Below, one piece after another: positions 34,132 through 43,605 of a DNA stretch of 64,000 nt. Made by a program: the position numbers and the translations under genes. Each line of letters starts with the position of its first letter. The stretch's first letter is position 1. The DNA comes from Limoniibacter endophyticus. GTDB lineage: Bacteria > Pseudomonadota > Alphaproteobacteria > Rhizobiales > Rhizobiaceae. The DNA is taken from the NCBI RefSeq assembly GCF_014652835.1, contig NZ_BMZO01000002.1:124001-188000 (forward strand), written 5' to 3'. The notes under the pieces were generated by a model. The model made no database searches, was not told the DNA's origin, and saw only the letters and a list, made by a program, of their open reading frames with translations.

Positions 34132-35399
34132 CCAGCGGGCTCCAGCAAAATCTCTATCCGGCGGTTGGCGGCGGCATAAGTGTCTTCGGGGATCTTGGGC
34201 TTGCGATCGGCGAAGCCGCGGATTTCCTTCACGCGCTGTTCACCCAGTCCGCCACGCACCAGCATGTAATAGGCCGATTGCGCGCGTGCGCTGGAAAGAC
34301 GCCAATTATCGTAGGTCTCATTGCGGAAGGGGCGGGCATCGGTGTGGCCGCCGACCAGAATGTTTCCTGGATGGTTGACGAGCGTGGCCGCGATCTTTTC
34401 CATCGCCAGCACCAGTTCACGGCGTGGCACGGCCGAACCGATCTCGAACATGCCAAAATTCATCTGGTCGGTCAGCGAGATGGCGACGCCTTCTTCCGTG
34501 GCAACCACCGAGAGGCTCGATTTCAGTGCTTCCGAGTCCGACAGCGCAGCACTGAGTTCGGCGGCGATTTCCTGAGCAAGGGTTTCGGCCGAAATGAGAC
34601 GTTGATTGAGAGCCGACGTTGGCTCCAGTGCGTTCTTGTCGATCGCGGCTTCGGCCTGTTCGATAGATGGAGCCGCGGCAGAAGCGATGTATTGCGTTTC
34701 CTCCTCTTCAGCTTTCACCTGTGCGGAGGTGTCCTGCCTTTCCAGCTCGGTAGGGGGGGTAGTCGTACCTTGCGTTGCAGCGCTTTCCACCGGAAACGTC
34801 TCTTCGATCTGCGCGTGGTTCATCTCGCGTGACCAGAAATCGGGTGCAAAGGGATCACGATAGCTTTCTCCGCCCGCAGCCCCGGTTGCAGGACCGGCAA
34901 TCGAAGCGCCGCCATCGCCTTTGTCGGAAAGATTCTGCCGCATGCCGGTTTCGGCAGCGATTTCCGCCAGAACGGCATAGGGGTTGGAGAACAGATTGCC
35001 ATCCGTGAACTGTTCGCTCGGTGAAAGATCTCCCACTGCTTCGGTGCCGGCGTCGCGGCGCAGACTGCTGCCCTTGGTCTGGAAGTTGTCAGTGCGCTCG
35101 GTCTTTGGCGTGCCTTCTTCCTCGTTTCCGTCGGTATTGTGCTTGAGCGTTTCCACGCCCTTGGTCCCGGCGGTTGGGTCCACGAGGCGCACCGGATTGA
35201 AATAGCTTGCTACCGAAGTCTTCGTCTCGTCGCTGGCGGCATTGATGAGCCACATGACGAGAAAGAAACACATCATCGCCGTCATGAAGTCGGCAAAGGC
35301 GATTTTCCACACCCCGCCATGATGCTCATGTTCGTCGTCATGTCCTCGACGAACGATGATGATTTCCTGATGATCGCGGTCCGGGTTTGGAAAGCTCAT
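34128..35399 (-). CDS. motB: flagellar stator protein MotB
   Basis: A 423-residue stator subunit. The single membrane helix with its proton-carrying aspartate is in FADFMTAMMCFFLVMWLINA (about residues 36-55). A long acidic linker follows, of a size typical of rhizobial MotB. The C-terminal OmpA-like peptidoglycan-binding domain has GGHTDARPFRNETYDNWRLS and AANRRIEILLEP. I start at ATG 35399, which overlaps the fliH-like stop by 4 bp; the longer ORF adds ten residues from that gene. Its partner motA is 12 kb away on the other strand. Confidence 0.93.
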   Translation of the reverse strand: MSFPNPDRDHQEIIIVRRGHDDEHEHHGGVWKIAFADFMTAMMCFFLVMWLINAASDETKTSVASYFNPVRLVDPTAGTKGVETLKHNTDGNEEEGTPKTERTDNFQTKGSSLRRDAGTEAVGDLSPSEQFTDGNLFSNPYAVLAEIAAETGMRQNLSDKGDGGASIAGPATGAAGGESYRDPFAPDFWSREMNHAQIEETFPVESAATQGTTTPPTELERQDTSAQVKAEEEETQYIASAAAPSIEQAEAAIDKNALEPTSALNQRLISAETLAQEIAAELSAALSDSEALKSSLSVVATEEGVAISLTDQMNFGMFEIGSAVPRRELVLAMEKIAATLVNHPGNILVGGHTDARPFRNETYDNWRLSSARAQSAYYMLVRGGLGEQRVKEIRGFADRKPKIPEDTYAAANRRIEILLEPAG

Positions 35400-36043
35400 G
35401 AAAAAAGTCCCGAAAGCGTTTTCGACCACTCGCCAAGGCGTGTGCCGATAACTTGTCCATTGCAGGAAGCGGTAACGTCGAGGGTATCGGTTTCGCGCCA
35501 GACGATGGACCAGCCTTGGTTGGAAAGACGCATTTTGAGCACGGCTATCATATTGGCTGGCCCGCTGATCTCGATTCGCAGGGCGTTTTCATCGGCCATC
35601 AGCGTTTTCAAGGCAGGTATGAAAGCATTGAGGGCCTGTGCGTGTAGCGGTTCGGAAAGGGCCTGCACCAGCACTTGTCCGACCGCTCCACTTACGGTGT
35701 CGACGATGTGCTTTTCAAGAAAGCCGAGCTTGACGGCGATAAGATCCGCCTCCCGCTGCGCCGCTTCCAGTCGCAGCGCTTCGATCGCGGCTTCGTGCTC
35801 CTGCTGCCGGCCTGCAATTTGCGCCTGATATTCAGCCTCCAGTCGCTCATGCAGTAAGCTTTCTGCCTGGGTTACGGCATCGGCGATCAATGTCGCAATG
35901 TCTGGCTGCTTTGGCTTTGCAACTGTGTTCGGCTGGGCGGCGGCGCGGATGACATGGGACGAAGCTGGCGTGGAAGGCGTTACAGCGCCGGGTGTTCCAA
36001 AATCCGGAAGGAGTGCTGCCAGGCGTTGAGCGGCGGCGGTCAT
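35396..36043 (-). CDS. fliH: FliH-like export ATPase regulator
   Basis: A 215-residue soluble protein with a disordered Ala/Pro-rich start, a charged coiled coil at about 60-115 (LLHERLEAEYQAQIAGRQQE), and a compact C-terminal domain (TDTLDVTASCNGQVIGTRL). Size, coiled coil and position between fliF and motB fit FliH/YscL, the stator of the FliI ATPase. The sequence itself is divergent, so this is a contextual call. Its ATG overlaps the fliF stop and its TGA overlaps the motB start (4 bp each), so all three are translationally coupled. Confidence 0.6.
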   Translation of the reverse strand: MTAAAQRLAALLPDFGTPGAVTPSTPASSHVIRAAAQPNTVAKPKQPDIATLIADAVTQAESLLHERLEAEYQAQIAGRQQEHEAAIEALRLEAAQREADLIAVKLGFLEKHIVDTVSGAVGQVLVQALSEPLHAQALNAFIPALKTLMADENALRIEISGPANMIAVLKMRLSNQGWSIVWRETDTLDVTASCNGQVIGTRLGEWSKTLSGLFS

Positions 36044-37716
36044 GCTACCTCCGTTGCGGCCCATTTGCGCAGGATCATCGCTGTGCGTTCTTCATTCAGC
36101 GTCACCATCTTGGTCAGTCGCTCCTGCGGATTGGGGCGAATTTTTGCCTTCAGATCGGCAACTTCCTTCGCTTCCTTCCTTGCCTCGGCGGCGGCAGCAT
36201 CGGCAGGCGAGAGCGCAACCGCCGTACCAGGCGTCGCGCCATCGAGCGGATTGCTTTCAGCCTCGAAGGCGTCCGTCGAAGCCGCGATCTGAGCCGCTGG
36301 TTGCTGCGACAACGCCTTGATGACCGGGCGCACCCCCATGAACGTCACCAGGCCCGCAACGGCAATGAAGGCAAGCGCATTGATCATGGTGCTCAGATTA
36401 TTATTGAGCATTGTCATCACGGTCGATGTTGCGGCAGAAGCTGTTTCGAACTCGTCGATGAAGGCGACCGAAGAAACGTTGACGACGTCACCGCGCTGTT
36501 CATTGAAGCCGGTGGCCGACGTAACAACTGCACGGATTTCATCCAGACGCTGCTGGCGCTGTTCCGGCGTTGCACTCTCGCCGAGGATTTCGTTCAAACG
36601 CGCTTCGTTGATGACAACCGCGATTGACATATTTTCCAGGGCATAGCCGTTGGAAACGGTCGCGACCCGCTTCGAGCTAAGTTCATAATTCGTGGTTTCT
36701 TCGCGGCGTTCGTTCTGTTCGCTGGTTTCCGGGCCTGCTCCGCCAGCCGGATCGGCCTCGGGCAGGTTCTGTTCGACGGTCGTGGGCGATGCGCCTTGGC
36801 GCTGATTGCTGTTTTCGTTGATGCGGGCCGTCTGGATCGAGCGCTCGACGCGCGATTCCGGATCGTAGATCATTTCTTCGATCTGGCGCTGATCAGTGTT
36901 GACGTTGGCGGCAACCGAGGCGCGGAAGTTTTCGGATCCCAGGTAGGGAAGGAGCGCGCGGCGGATGTTATCCTGGATCTGGTTTTCGACTTCCTTTTGC
37001 ACGATCAGCGATCGTGCCGCGCCCGAGTTGGTCGGATCATCGCCTGATGCCAGCAAGGTGCCGGCGGAATCCAGCACCGTAACGTTCTCGGAGTTCAGAC
37101 CCGGAACAGCGGCGGCGACCAGATGACGGATCGACATGGCGCTCTGCACCCCATTTACGCCTGTAGTGCGAATGACGACGGACGCGGTGGGCTGTTGGGC
37201 ATCGCGGCGGAAGCTCGCGCGCTCCGGCATGACAAGATGCACGCGCGCGGCTTTTATTCCGCTGATCGATTGTAGCGTGCGAGCGATCTCGCCTTCCAGC
37301 GCTCGAACCCGAGTCACCTGCTGCATGAAGGAGGTCAGACCGAGCGAGCCGACATTGTCGAACAATTCGTAGCCCGCATTCGTGCTGGTGGGCAGTCCCT
37401 TTTCAGCTAGCAGCATGCGCGCCTGCGCGGTCTTGCCAACTGGAACCATAACGGTGGTGCCGCTGGAATCGACGTCGAAGCCGATGCCCGACTCCGAGAG
37501 CACCATCCCGATCTGGCTCACATCCGAGCGCTCCAGCCCGACGTAAAGGGTTTCATAGGCCGGTCGATTGAGAAACCAGGCTCCGAAGCCAATCACCAGA
37601 AATACGAAAGCGGCCACGCCGCCCATTATGGCGAGGCGCTGCGGACCGAAACTCTTCAGGTTCTCGGCTATCGTTTTCAACTGCTCGGGCACGGACGCAA
37701 ATCTCCCCGTCTTCAT
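36040..37716 (-). CDS. fliF: flagellar MS-ring protein FliF
   Basis: A 558-residue MS-ring subunit of standard length. The N-terminal membrane helix (AAFVFLVIGFGAWFLN) precedes the YscJ/FliF domain (ETLYVGLERSDVSQIGMVL, MLLAEKGLPTSTNAGYELFD). The C-terminal helix is at about 445-465 (TMINALAFIAVAGLVTFMGV). The cytoplasmic tail ends ERTAMILRKWAATEVA, the FliG-binding segment. It begins a coupled set fliF-fliH-motB-motC-fliK. In Sinorhizobium fliF lies next to visN; here, as in Brucella, it is near motB. Confidence 0.94.
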   Translation of the reverse strand: MKTGRFASVPEQLKTIAENLKSFGPQRLAIMGGVAAFVFLVIGFGAWFLNRPAYETLYVGLERSDVSQIGMVLSESGIGFDVDSSGTTVMVPVGKTAQARMLLAEKGLPTSTNAGYELFDNVGSLGLTSFMQQVTRVRALEGEIARTLQSISGIKAARVHLVMPERASFRRDAQQPTASVVIRTTGVNGVQSAMSIRHLVAAAVPGLNSENVTVLDSAGTLLASGDDPTNSGAARSLIVQKEVENQIQDNIRRALLPYLGSENFRASVAANVNTDQRQIEEMIYDPESRVERSIQTARINENSNQRQGASPTTVEQNLPEADPAGGAGPETSEQNERREETTNYELSSKRVATVSNGYALENMSIAVVINEARLNEILGESATPEQRQQRLDEIRAVVTSATGFNEQRGDVVNVSSVAFIDEFETASAATSTVMTMLNNNLSTMINALAFIAVAGLVTFMGVRPVIKALSQQPAAQIAASTDAFEAESNPLDGATPGTAVALSPADAAAAEARKEAKEVADLKAKIRPNPQERLTKMVTLNEERTAMILRKWAATEVA

Positions 37717-38014
37717 TCCTGCATTGGCCCGATAGTCGAGATCGATTTTCGGATAGTACGATGCAGCAAGTCAAAGTCGTAGCGCGTCCTTGTGCAGCCG
37801 AATGGATACACGGCACGCGCCATGAAATGACATTAGGCTGCGAAGCTTGTGCGAGGGTGGTTTGGGAATGGGCTGTATACGCTAATCAGTGTACATTCTC
37901 TGTCAGAAGTGCAGACTTCAGCCGTTGAAACGTGCTTCGGGAAGAAGGCAGCAGGTCGTAGCCTGACCACGTGAATGCCCGAGAACGCCTGATTTCGTAA
38001 GTCCTGCGATCCGT
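37717..38014. promoter_or_regulatory. fliF upstream region, site where flagellin genes sit in relatives
   Basis: A 298-bp non-coding gap between the fliP stop and the fliF start. It should contain the fliF promoter, which in Brucella is a direct FtcR target. I find no ORF with flagellin ends and no clear terminator or operator. In Sinorhizobium the flagellin genes lie at this point of the gene order and in Brucella fliC is adjacent to fliF, so their absence is notable. Confidence 0.5.
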
Positions 38015-38770
38015 CTAGCTGAAAGATCGGACCAAGGCCCCGACCAGCAGGTTCCAGCCGTCAATCAGTACGAAAAACAATATCTTGAATGGTAGAGAGA
38101 CAACCGTGGGGGGCAGCATCATCATGCCCATTGCCATGGTGATCGTCGCAACGATCAGATCAATGATCAGGAAAGGTAGCACGACGAGAAAGCCGATTTC
38201 GAAACCGCGTCGGATTTCAGAGATCATGAAGGCCGGCACCAGCACGCGCAATTCGACAATTTCGCTTTCGGCTTGCGGCTGTGGCGCTGCCTCGTTGGCG
38301 TTGTCGCGTTCGGCGGCCAGATCGGCGAACAGGGCGAGGTCCTTTTCGCGTACATGCTGAAGCATGAAAGCGCGGAATGGCTCTGTGATCCGCTGAACGG
38401 CTTCGTCCTCCTGAATTTCATTGTTCATCAAGGGGCGTACCCCCTCCGTCCACGCGCGATCGAAGGTCGGCCCCATGACGTAAAAGGTCATGAAGAGGGA
38501 AAGGCTGATAAGAATGAGATTCGCAGGTGTTGATTGCAGGCCAATGCCAGCGCGCAAGATAGAAAAGGCAATGATGAAGCGCGTAAAGCTTGTCACCATG
38601 ATGAGGATGCCGGGTGCCACCGAAAGCACGGTGAGCAGGCCGAACATTTGAATGATATAGCTGACGGTGGTGCCGTCAGTCTGACCGAAGGCCTGTCCGA
38701 GGTTCAGCTGAGCCTGGGCGCTGACAACGCTGAACCCGAGGACGGCAATGGAAAGGAAAAGCTTTTTCAT
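38015..38770 (-). CDS. fliP: flagellar export gate protein FliP
   Basis: A 251-residue membrane protein with an N-terminal signal peptide (MKKLFLSIAVLGFSVVSAQA) and four helices. Signature segments are PGILIMVTSFTRFIIAFSIL, TPANLILISLSLFMTFYVM, AFMISEIRRGFEIGFLVVLP and MGMMMLPPTVVSLPFKILFF (each within the family consensus). It is the main subunit of the FliPQR export gate. It is the last gene of the long operon that begins with DUF1217-flgF, and it overlaps fliL by 4 bp. I see no fliO next to it. Confidence 0.95.
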   Translation of the reverse strand: MKKLFLSIAVLGFSVVSAQAQLNLGQAFGQTDGTTVSYIIQMFGLLTVLSVAPGILIMVTSFTRFIIAFSILRAGIGLQSTPANLILISLSLFMTFYVMGPTFDRAWTEGVRPLMNNEIQEDEAVQRITEPFRAFMLQHVREKDLALFADLAAERDNANEAAPQPQAESEIVELRVLVPAFMISEIRRGFEIGFLVVLPFLIIDLIVATITMAMGMMMLPPTVVSLPFKILFFVLIDGWNLLVGALVRSFS

Positions 38771-39252
38771 TCGAGAATAAAGACCCGGATAAGCACGTCA
38801 TTGATCGCGCCGTTGGAGCGTATGCGCACGCGCTCACGCAGCTCTGAGCGCATGTGCTGGAAGCCGCTCGCGCCCGAAATCTGGTGGAGCTTCAGGGTCC
38901 GAACAAAAGCAAGAAGATCCTGATGAGCGGTCGAAGCCGTTTCCACCGAGATCGTCTGTGGGCTGATAAGGGAAAGTTCGAGCCTGATCAGAACATTTGT
39001 CGGATCGGACAGATTGGTAATAATCGCTTCGAGCGGTGTGACCACCGAGGTCAACACAGGTGAAACAGCAGCCTGGGTGTTTTCCCCGCCAATCGCGTTC
39101 TCCGGGGGTGATACAGCATTGCGACCGAGGTAGTTGCCTGAGAGAAAACCGACGCCGACGGCAATTGCCGTCGCGGCAGTAAGTGCGGCGAGCTGCATGA
39201 TTATGGATGGCGCGGATTTCTTCGGTGCTTCGACATTGTCTGCTGCCGGCAT
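38767..39252 (-). CDS. fliL: flagellar basal body-associated protein FliL
   Basis: A 161-residue single-pass inner-membrane protein with a short cytoplasmic start, a helix at about residues 16-36 (LAALTAATAIAVGVGFLSG), and a periplasmic domain with LEAIITNLSDPTNVLIRLEL and the C-terminal FILE. FliL surrounds or supports the stator and affects torque. It overlaps fliP by 4 bp and follows flgH by 14 bp. Confidence 0.85.
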   Translation of the reverse strand: MPAADNVEAPKKSAPSIIMQLAALTAATAIAVGVGFLSGNYLGRNAVSPPENAIGGENTQAAVSPVLTSVVTPLEAIITNLSDPTNVLIRLELSLISPQTISVETASTAHQDLLAFVRTLKLHQISGASGFQHMRSELRERVRIRSNGAINDVLIRVFILE

Positions 39253-39266
39253 GGTTTTTCGATCCT

Positions 39267-39971
39267 TTAGAACGGCAGGACGTTGTCGAGGAACTGCTGG
39301 CCATAGGGTGGTTGCTGCACCTCGGTCAGCCGGCCGGTGCCGCCATAGGAGATGCGGGCTTCGGCAATCCGTTCATAGGCGATCGTATTGCGACCGCCAA
39401 TATCGGTGGGCCGTACGATGCCTGCAATCGTCAGGACGCGCATTTCGGCATTGACCCGCACTTCCTGCGATCCCTGTATCAGAAGGTTGCCGTTTGGCAG
39501 GACTTCCGTCACGACGGCTGCGACCTGAAGATCAAGCGTTTCTGAACGCTTGATCTCGCCGGTTCCCTTGGAGGCGGTATCCGATGACATGTCCGCATCA
39601 AGCGATCCGGCAATGCCCGACCCGATCCAGGACCCCCCGAGACCCAAGCCGAGATTCTTGCTCGACATACGGTCGCGTTCGCTCTCGTTCTTGAAATTGG
39701 CGCGATCGTTGATCGAGATCAGAACCGTGAGGATATCGCCGACTTCCAGCGCGCGCGCATCGGTAAAGAAACGGCTCTGCTTGTCGGTCCAGAGAGAGAA
39801 GTTGTTGCTACGCGGAGCAGGCGGCTTTGGATAGGAATAGACCGAATTGACCGTTGGAACGGCACCTGACCCCACGGGCGACAGGGCCGGTGTGCGGCCG
39901 ATTTCACGGTTCGGCGTCGTGCACCCCGCAAGGGCCGTGCAGGCGAGGGCGGCGATCAGAACACGGTTCAT
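39267..39971 (-). CDS. flgH: flagellar L-ring lipoprotein FlgH
   Basis: A 234-residue outer-membrane lipoprotein that forms the L ring. The lipobox is LAGC with the lipidated cysteine at C17. The family blocks are LWTDKQSRFFTDARALEVGD, LTVLISINDRANFKN, and the C-terminal GNLLIQGSQEVRVNAEMRVL with GGTGRLTEVQQPPYGQQFLD. It overlaps motE by 4 bp, a typical rhizobial arrangement flgI-motE-flgH-fliL-fliP. Confidence 0.94.
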   Translation of the reverse strand: MNRVLIAALACTALAGCTTPNREIGRTPALSPVGSGAVPTVNSVYSYPKPPAPRSNNFSLWTDKQSRFFTDARALEVGDILTVLISINDRANFKNESERDRMSSKNLGLGLGGSWIGSGIAGSLDADMSSDTASKGTGEIKRSETLDLQVAAVVTEVLPNGNLLIQGSQEVRVNAEMRVLTIAGIVRPTDIGGRNTIAYERIAEARISYGGTGRLTEVQQPPYGQQFLDNVLPF

Positions 39972-40474
39972 GACGGGTCTTTCTTGCTGGCAACAGAAGC
40001 CATTACGGTCGTGAGCCGCGCGGCGGCTTTCGCTTCCATCTCACTGAGTATCTGACCTGCCTGCTGCTCCTTCAGTTGCATCAAGATCGCAGCGGCCAGT
40101 TCATTGGGCAGTTCGGTCAGCTTGGCGGCAGCCGCATCGGCGCGCATTCTGGAATAGATGCCGACCACGCTCTGCTCCGCACGTGCGAGGAAAACTTCCC
40201 GACGCTTCAGCCATTGTTCGTATTCGGCGCGACGATCTTCCAGAAGCTTGATGCGGCTATCGATATCGGCACGCAGTTTCGTCAACTCTTCTTCCTGCAA
40301 GGCATAGCGCCGATCCCGTGCGGCATCGGCAATATTGCCGCAGAACCGGTCGATTTCAGATTGCTCCAGCGCATTGGCGACGGGCGTTTCCTCTATGAGG
40401 GCTTGCGCTGCGGCAGGAGAGAGTGCGAGCGCCAGGGCGGTGCCAAGAACTGCCATATTGATTTTCTTGTTCAT
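39968..40474 (-). CDS. motE: MotE, periplasmic chaperone of MotC
   Basis: A 168-residue exported protein with a signal peptide (LGTALALALSPAAAQA), a central coiled coil (LTKLRADIDSRIKLLEDRR), and a helical MgtE-N-like C-terminal domain (LTELPNELAAAILMQLKEQQ). In Sinorhizobium MotE is the specific chaperone for MotC folding in the periplasm. Its position between flgI and flgH is conserved. The overlap with flgH and a 15-bp gap to flgI place it in the same operon. Confidence 0.85.
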   Translation of the reverse strand: MNKKINMAVLGTALALALSPAAAQALIEETPVANALEQSEIDRFCGNIADAARDRRYALQEEELTKLRADIDSRIKLLEDRRAEYEQWLKRREVFLARAEQSVVGIYSRMRADAAAAKLTELPNELAAAILMQLKEQQAGQILSEMEAKAAARLTTVMASVASKKDPS

Positions 40475-40489
40475 GCCGTCTTCCTCCGG

Positions 40490-41617
40490 TTACTGCACGA
40501 CAAGGTCGGCTTGCAGCGCGCCGGCCGTCTTGATGCCCTGGAGGATCGAGATGATGCCGTCCGGCTTGACACCGAGGCGGTTCAACCCGTCGACCAGTTC
40601 GTTGAGATTGGGGCCTTCGATGATCGCCATGTTGGCGTCATCCTGATCGACCTGGATGTCGGTGCTGGGTTCGATTACCGTTTCACCGAAAGAGAAGGCT
40701 TCCGGTTGGACCGCGCGCGGCATTTCGTTGATGCGAACGGTGAGCGCGCCATGGCTGACGGCAACGCGGGCAATCTTCACATTCTCGCCCATGACGATGG
40801 TGCCGCTGCGTTCATCGATGACGACGCGGGCGGGTGTATCCGTCTCGACCACGAGACCTTCCAGTTCGGCCCAGAAGCGTGCAGGGGAAACGCCGGATGG
40901 CTTCTTTACCTGAACGGTCCGCGCATCCTTCTCGCTTGCCACATTGCGACCGTAGCGACGCTTTGCATAGGCATTGATGGTGTCGGCTACCGAAACAGCG
41001 GTCGAAAAATCCGGATTACGTAGTTGCAACACGAGTGTGTCGAGGTTGCCGAAGCTGTCCGGGATCTTGCGCTCGACAATGGCGCCATTCGGCACGCGCC
41101 CGGTTGTTGGCACGCCCTGTGTGATTGTCTGGGCCGCGCCCTGTGCATTGAAGCCTGAGACGGAGACAGGTCCCTGCGCGACCGCGTATATGTCGCCATT
41201 CGCCGCCTTGAGAGGCGTCATCACCAGGACGCCGCCTTGTAGCGAGGTCGAATCGCCCATCGAGGCGACGGACACGTCGATGCGGGTTCCTGTCTCGACG
41301 AAAGGGGGCAACGTCGCCGTGACGATGACGGCCGCGACATTGCGCGCGCGCGCCCTGCCGCCTTCGGTTGCGACACCCAGATTCTCCAGCATGGCACGGA
41401 TGGATTGTTCGGTGAATGGGGCGTTGCGAAGAGAATCGCCGCTGCCGTTGAGACCGATGACCAGGCCGTATCCGACGAGCTGGTTGTCACGGCCACTCTG
41501 GAGCATCGCAATATCCTTGATATGCGCACGCATACCCGAATTGAGATCGCCGCCCGCGGCAGACGGCACGACCAATGATAGCGAGACCACGAGGATGCTC
41601 AGAAGGCGGGCGATCAT
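40490..41617 (-). CDS. flgI: flagellar P-ring protein FlgI
   Basis: A 375-residue periplasmic protein with a signal peptide (about 1-20), forming the P ring around the rod. Characteristic stretches are RDNQLVGYGLVIGLNGSGDS, ASMGDSTSLQGGVLVMTPL, ARVVIDERSGTIVMGENVKI and LNELVDGLNRLGVKPDGIIS near the C-terminus. Full family length. It overlaps flgA, its chaperone gene, by 4 bp. Confidence 0.95.
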   Translation of the reverse strand: MIARLLSILVVSLSLVVPSAAGGDLNSGMRAHIKDIAMLQSGRDNQLVGYGLVIGLNGSGDSLRNAPFTEQSIRAMLENLGVATEGGRARARNVAAVIVTATLPPFVETGTRIDVSVASMGDSTSLQGGVLVMTPLKAANGDIYAVAQGPVSVSGFNAQGAAQTITQGVPTTGRVPNGAIVERKIPDSFGNLDTLVLQLRNPDFSTAVSVADTINAYAKRRYGRNVASEKDARTVQVKKPSGVSPARFWAELEGLVVETDTPARVVIDERSGTIVMGENVKIARVAVSHGALTVRINEMPRAVQPEAFSFGETVIEPSTDIQVDQDDANMAIIEGPNLNELVDGLNRLGVKPDGIISILQGIKTAGALQADLVVQ

Positions 41618-42069
41618 GCGCCGACCCTCACGGTGCCGTCGGCAAGCACCACGCCGTTGAAGGTTTGGCCGCTATCGGCGTTGCGCAACGTCACCATGTC
41701 GCCCGGCGATCCGTCCTGAAGCGCGACTGCCATGATGGTGATTGACAAAGCACCCCGCTCGTAGGTGACCTGAACCGGCCGGCCCTTGTTGACGGCATAG
41801 GCCTCGCGCAACATTGCCGGCACGATGAAACGGTTCGGCAGGATGGTCTTGTCGGCGATCTTGCCGGCAATCTGCGTAGCCTTAGTTACATAGGCGCGTA
41901 CGTCGCGGTTCTGCTTGAGCTGAACGACGCGAATGTCGTTGGCCGTCACGGTCTGGCCTGGATAAATGACGCGATTAGTGACGATGACGCTTTCCTGCGC
42001 GATCGCGGAAGACGTGAAGCAAGCGGCTGCGATTGCCGCGATGAATGCGATTTTCGACAGCCGCTTCAT
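41614..42069 (-). CDS. flgA: flagellar P-ring assembly chaperone FlgA
   Basis: A 151-residue periplasmic protein with a signal peptide (FIAAIAAACFTSSAIAQ) and an SAF domain (VIYPGQTVTANDIRVVQLKQ), then the C-terminal LRNADSGQTFNGVVLADGTV that is diagnostic for FlgA. It is the short alphaproteobacterial form. It helps FlgI polymerise around the rod. It lies 4 bp after flgG and overlaps flgI by 4 bp. Confidence 0.92.
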   Translation of the reverse strand: MKRLSKIAFIAAIAAACFTSSAIAQESVIVTNRVIYPGQTVTANDIRVVQLKQNRDVRAYVTKATQIAGKIADKTILPNRFIVPAMLREAYAVNKGRPVQVTYERGALSITIMAVALQDGSPGDMVTLRNADSGQTFNGVVLADGTVRVGA

Positions 42070-42073
42070 GAGC

Positions 42074-42859
42074 TTACCTGATACCCTTGGAAACGACGGA
42101 AGCCATTTCGTCCGCCGCCTGGATGACCTTGGAATTCATTTCATAGGCGCGTTGCGCCGAAATCAGATCGGTGATTTCCTTTACCGGATCGACATTGGAA
42201 TTTTCGAGATAGCCCTGGTTGATCGTGGCAAAGCCAACATCGCCGGGATCGCCGATAACCGCCGGACCCGAGGCCTCCGTTTCCCTGAAGAGGTTGTCGC
42301 CCATCGGTTGAAGGCCGGCCTCGTTGGCGAAGTTTGCTAGTTGCAACGTACCGATCTGCGTAAGCACTTCGTCTGCGCCCCGCGCATAGACGCCGCCGGT
42401 CTTGTTGAACACGACTTCGACGGTATTCTCCGGCACAGTTATGCCCGGCACGACGATGTTGCCGTCGAGCGTCACCAACTGGCCCGTCGCGTTGGTGTTG
42501 AAGGCGCCGGAACGGGTGTAGAACTCCTGGCCATCGGCTCCCTCAATCAGGAACCAGCCTTTGCCGGAAAGCGCAAGATCGAACTCGTTGCCGGTCGACG
42601 TGAGGGAACCCTGTGTGTGCACGTTGCGGATTGCGGCCGTCTTGACGCCGAGACCGATATGCGCACCTTCCGGAACGACATTGCCGTCACCGCGGTTCGG
42701 TACACCCTGAAGGCGCTCGGTCTGATAAAGCAGGTCCGAAAACTCAGCACGGGCGCGCTTGTAGCCGGTCGTGTTGATATTGGCGATGTTGTTGGCGATG
42801 ACTTCCAGATTGGTCTGCTGAGCATTCATGCCGGTGGCGGCGATGGCGAGTGCTTTCAT
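42074..42859 (-). CDS. flgG: flagellar distal rod protein FlgG
   Basis: A 261-residue rod protein. The N-terminus [20 protein letters not shown] with [20 protein letters not shown] and the C-terminal [20 protein letters not shown] are standard FlgG blocks; the length is exact for the family. It precedes flgA by 4 bp and follows fliE by 12 bp in the basal-body operon. Confidence 0.95.
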   Translation of the reverse strand: MKALAIAATGMNAQQTNLEVIANNIANINTTGYKRARAEFSDLLYQTERLQGVPNRGDGNVVPEGAHIGLGVKTAAIRNVHTQGSLTSTGNEFDLALSGKGWFLIEGADGQEFYTRSGAFNTNATGQLVTLDGNIVVPGITVPENTVEVVFNKTGGVYARGADEVLTQIGTLQLANFANEAGLQPMGDNLFRETEASGPAVIGDPGDVGFATINQGYLENSNVDPVKEITDLISAQRAYEMNSKVIQAADEMASVVSKGIR

Positions 42860-42871
42860 GGGTCAGGTCCT

Positions 42872-43186
42872 TCAGATCGCCATACGGCTGATTTCGAGAT
42901 AAGCGTTCACGATCTTGTCGCGGATAGCGACGGCAGATTGCAGGGACTGCTCTGCGCTCATGATCGCATCGACGACCTGGCGTGTATCGGCGTCGCCCTG
43001 TAGCGCCTTAATCGACGTGGCCTCTGCCGCTTCGAGATTATTCACCGTCTTCATGGCGGTTTCGCTGAGCAATTGCCCGAAGCTGATGCCGCCTGACGGA
43101 GCAGAAACGTTGACGCTGTCGCGGGCCGAAACGATCGATTCCGACTTGAGCATGTCCGCGGTCAATGGTGCGATGGAAGAGATCAT
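42872..43186 (-). CDS. fliE: flagellar MS-ring/rod adaptor FliE
   Basis: A 104-residue protein linking the MS ring to the rod. The family pattern is visible in SFGQLLSETAMKTVNNLEAA and QVVDAIMSAEQSLQSAVAIR with the end NAYLEISRMAI. The spacing is 2 bp from flgC and 12 bp to flgG, the usual flgB-flgC-fliE-flgG order. Confidence 0.93.
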   Translation of the reverse strand: MISSIAPLTADMLKSESIVSARDSVNVSAPSGGISFGQLLSETAMKTVNNLEAAEATSIKALQGDADTRQVVDAIMSAEQSLQSAVAIRDKIVNAYLEISRMAI

Positions 43187-43188
43187 GC

Positions 43189-43602
43189 CTATGTCCTCAG
43201 GAGATCGATGGTCATGCTGATGAGTTCACGCGCAGTTTTGATGGTCTGCAGATTGGCCTCGTAGCCACGATTGGCTTCGCGCATGTCTGCCATCTCGACC
43301 AGCACGTTGACGTTCGGCACCTTCACGTAACCGCTCTCATCGGCGGCTGGATTGCCCGGGTCGTACTCGGTACGGAACGGCGCCATGTCGGGAGAAATAT
43401 TGCTGACCTGAACAGGCGACCCGCCCATTGCGCGGTCTAGTTCCGCTGCAAAAGTTATGGTCTTGCGGCGATATGGATCGGAGCCGGGCGTCTCGCCGGT
43501 CGATTGCGCATTCGCAAGATTTTCCGAGACGATGCGCAGGCGTTCGGATTGCGCGGTCATGCCGGAAGCAGCGATCTTGGAGGCGGCGGTAATCGGATCC
43601 AT
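43189..43602 (-). CDS. flgC: flagellar proximal rod protein FlgC
   Basis: A 137-residue proximal rod subunit. Visible blocks are [40 protein letters not shown], and [20 protein letters not shown], then the C-terminal [18 protein letters not shown]-like end ([18 protein letters not shown]). Standard length. It is 3 bp after flgB. Confidence 0.94.
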   Translation of the reverse strand: MDPITAASKIAASGMTAQSERLRIVSENLANAQSTGETPGSDPYRRKTITFAAELDRAMGGSPVQVSNISPDMAPFRTEYDPGNPAADESGYVKVPNVNVLVEMADMREANRGYEANLQTIKTARELISMTIDLLRT

Positions 43603-43605
43603 CTA

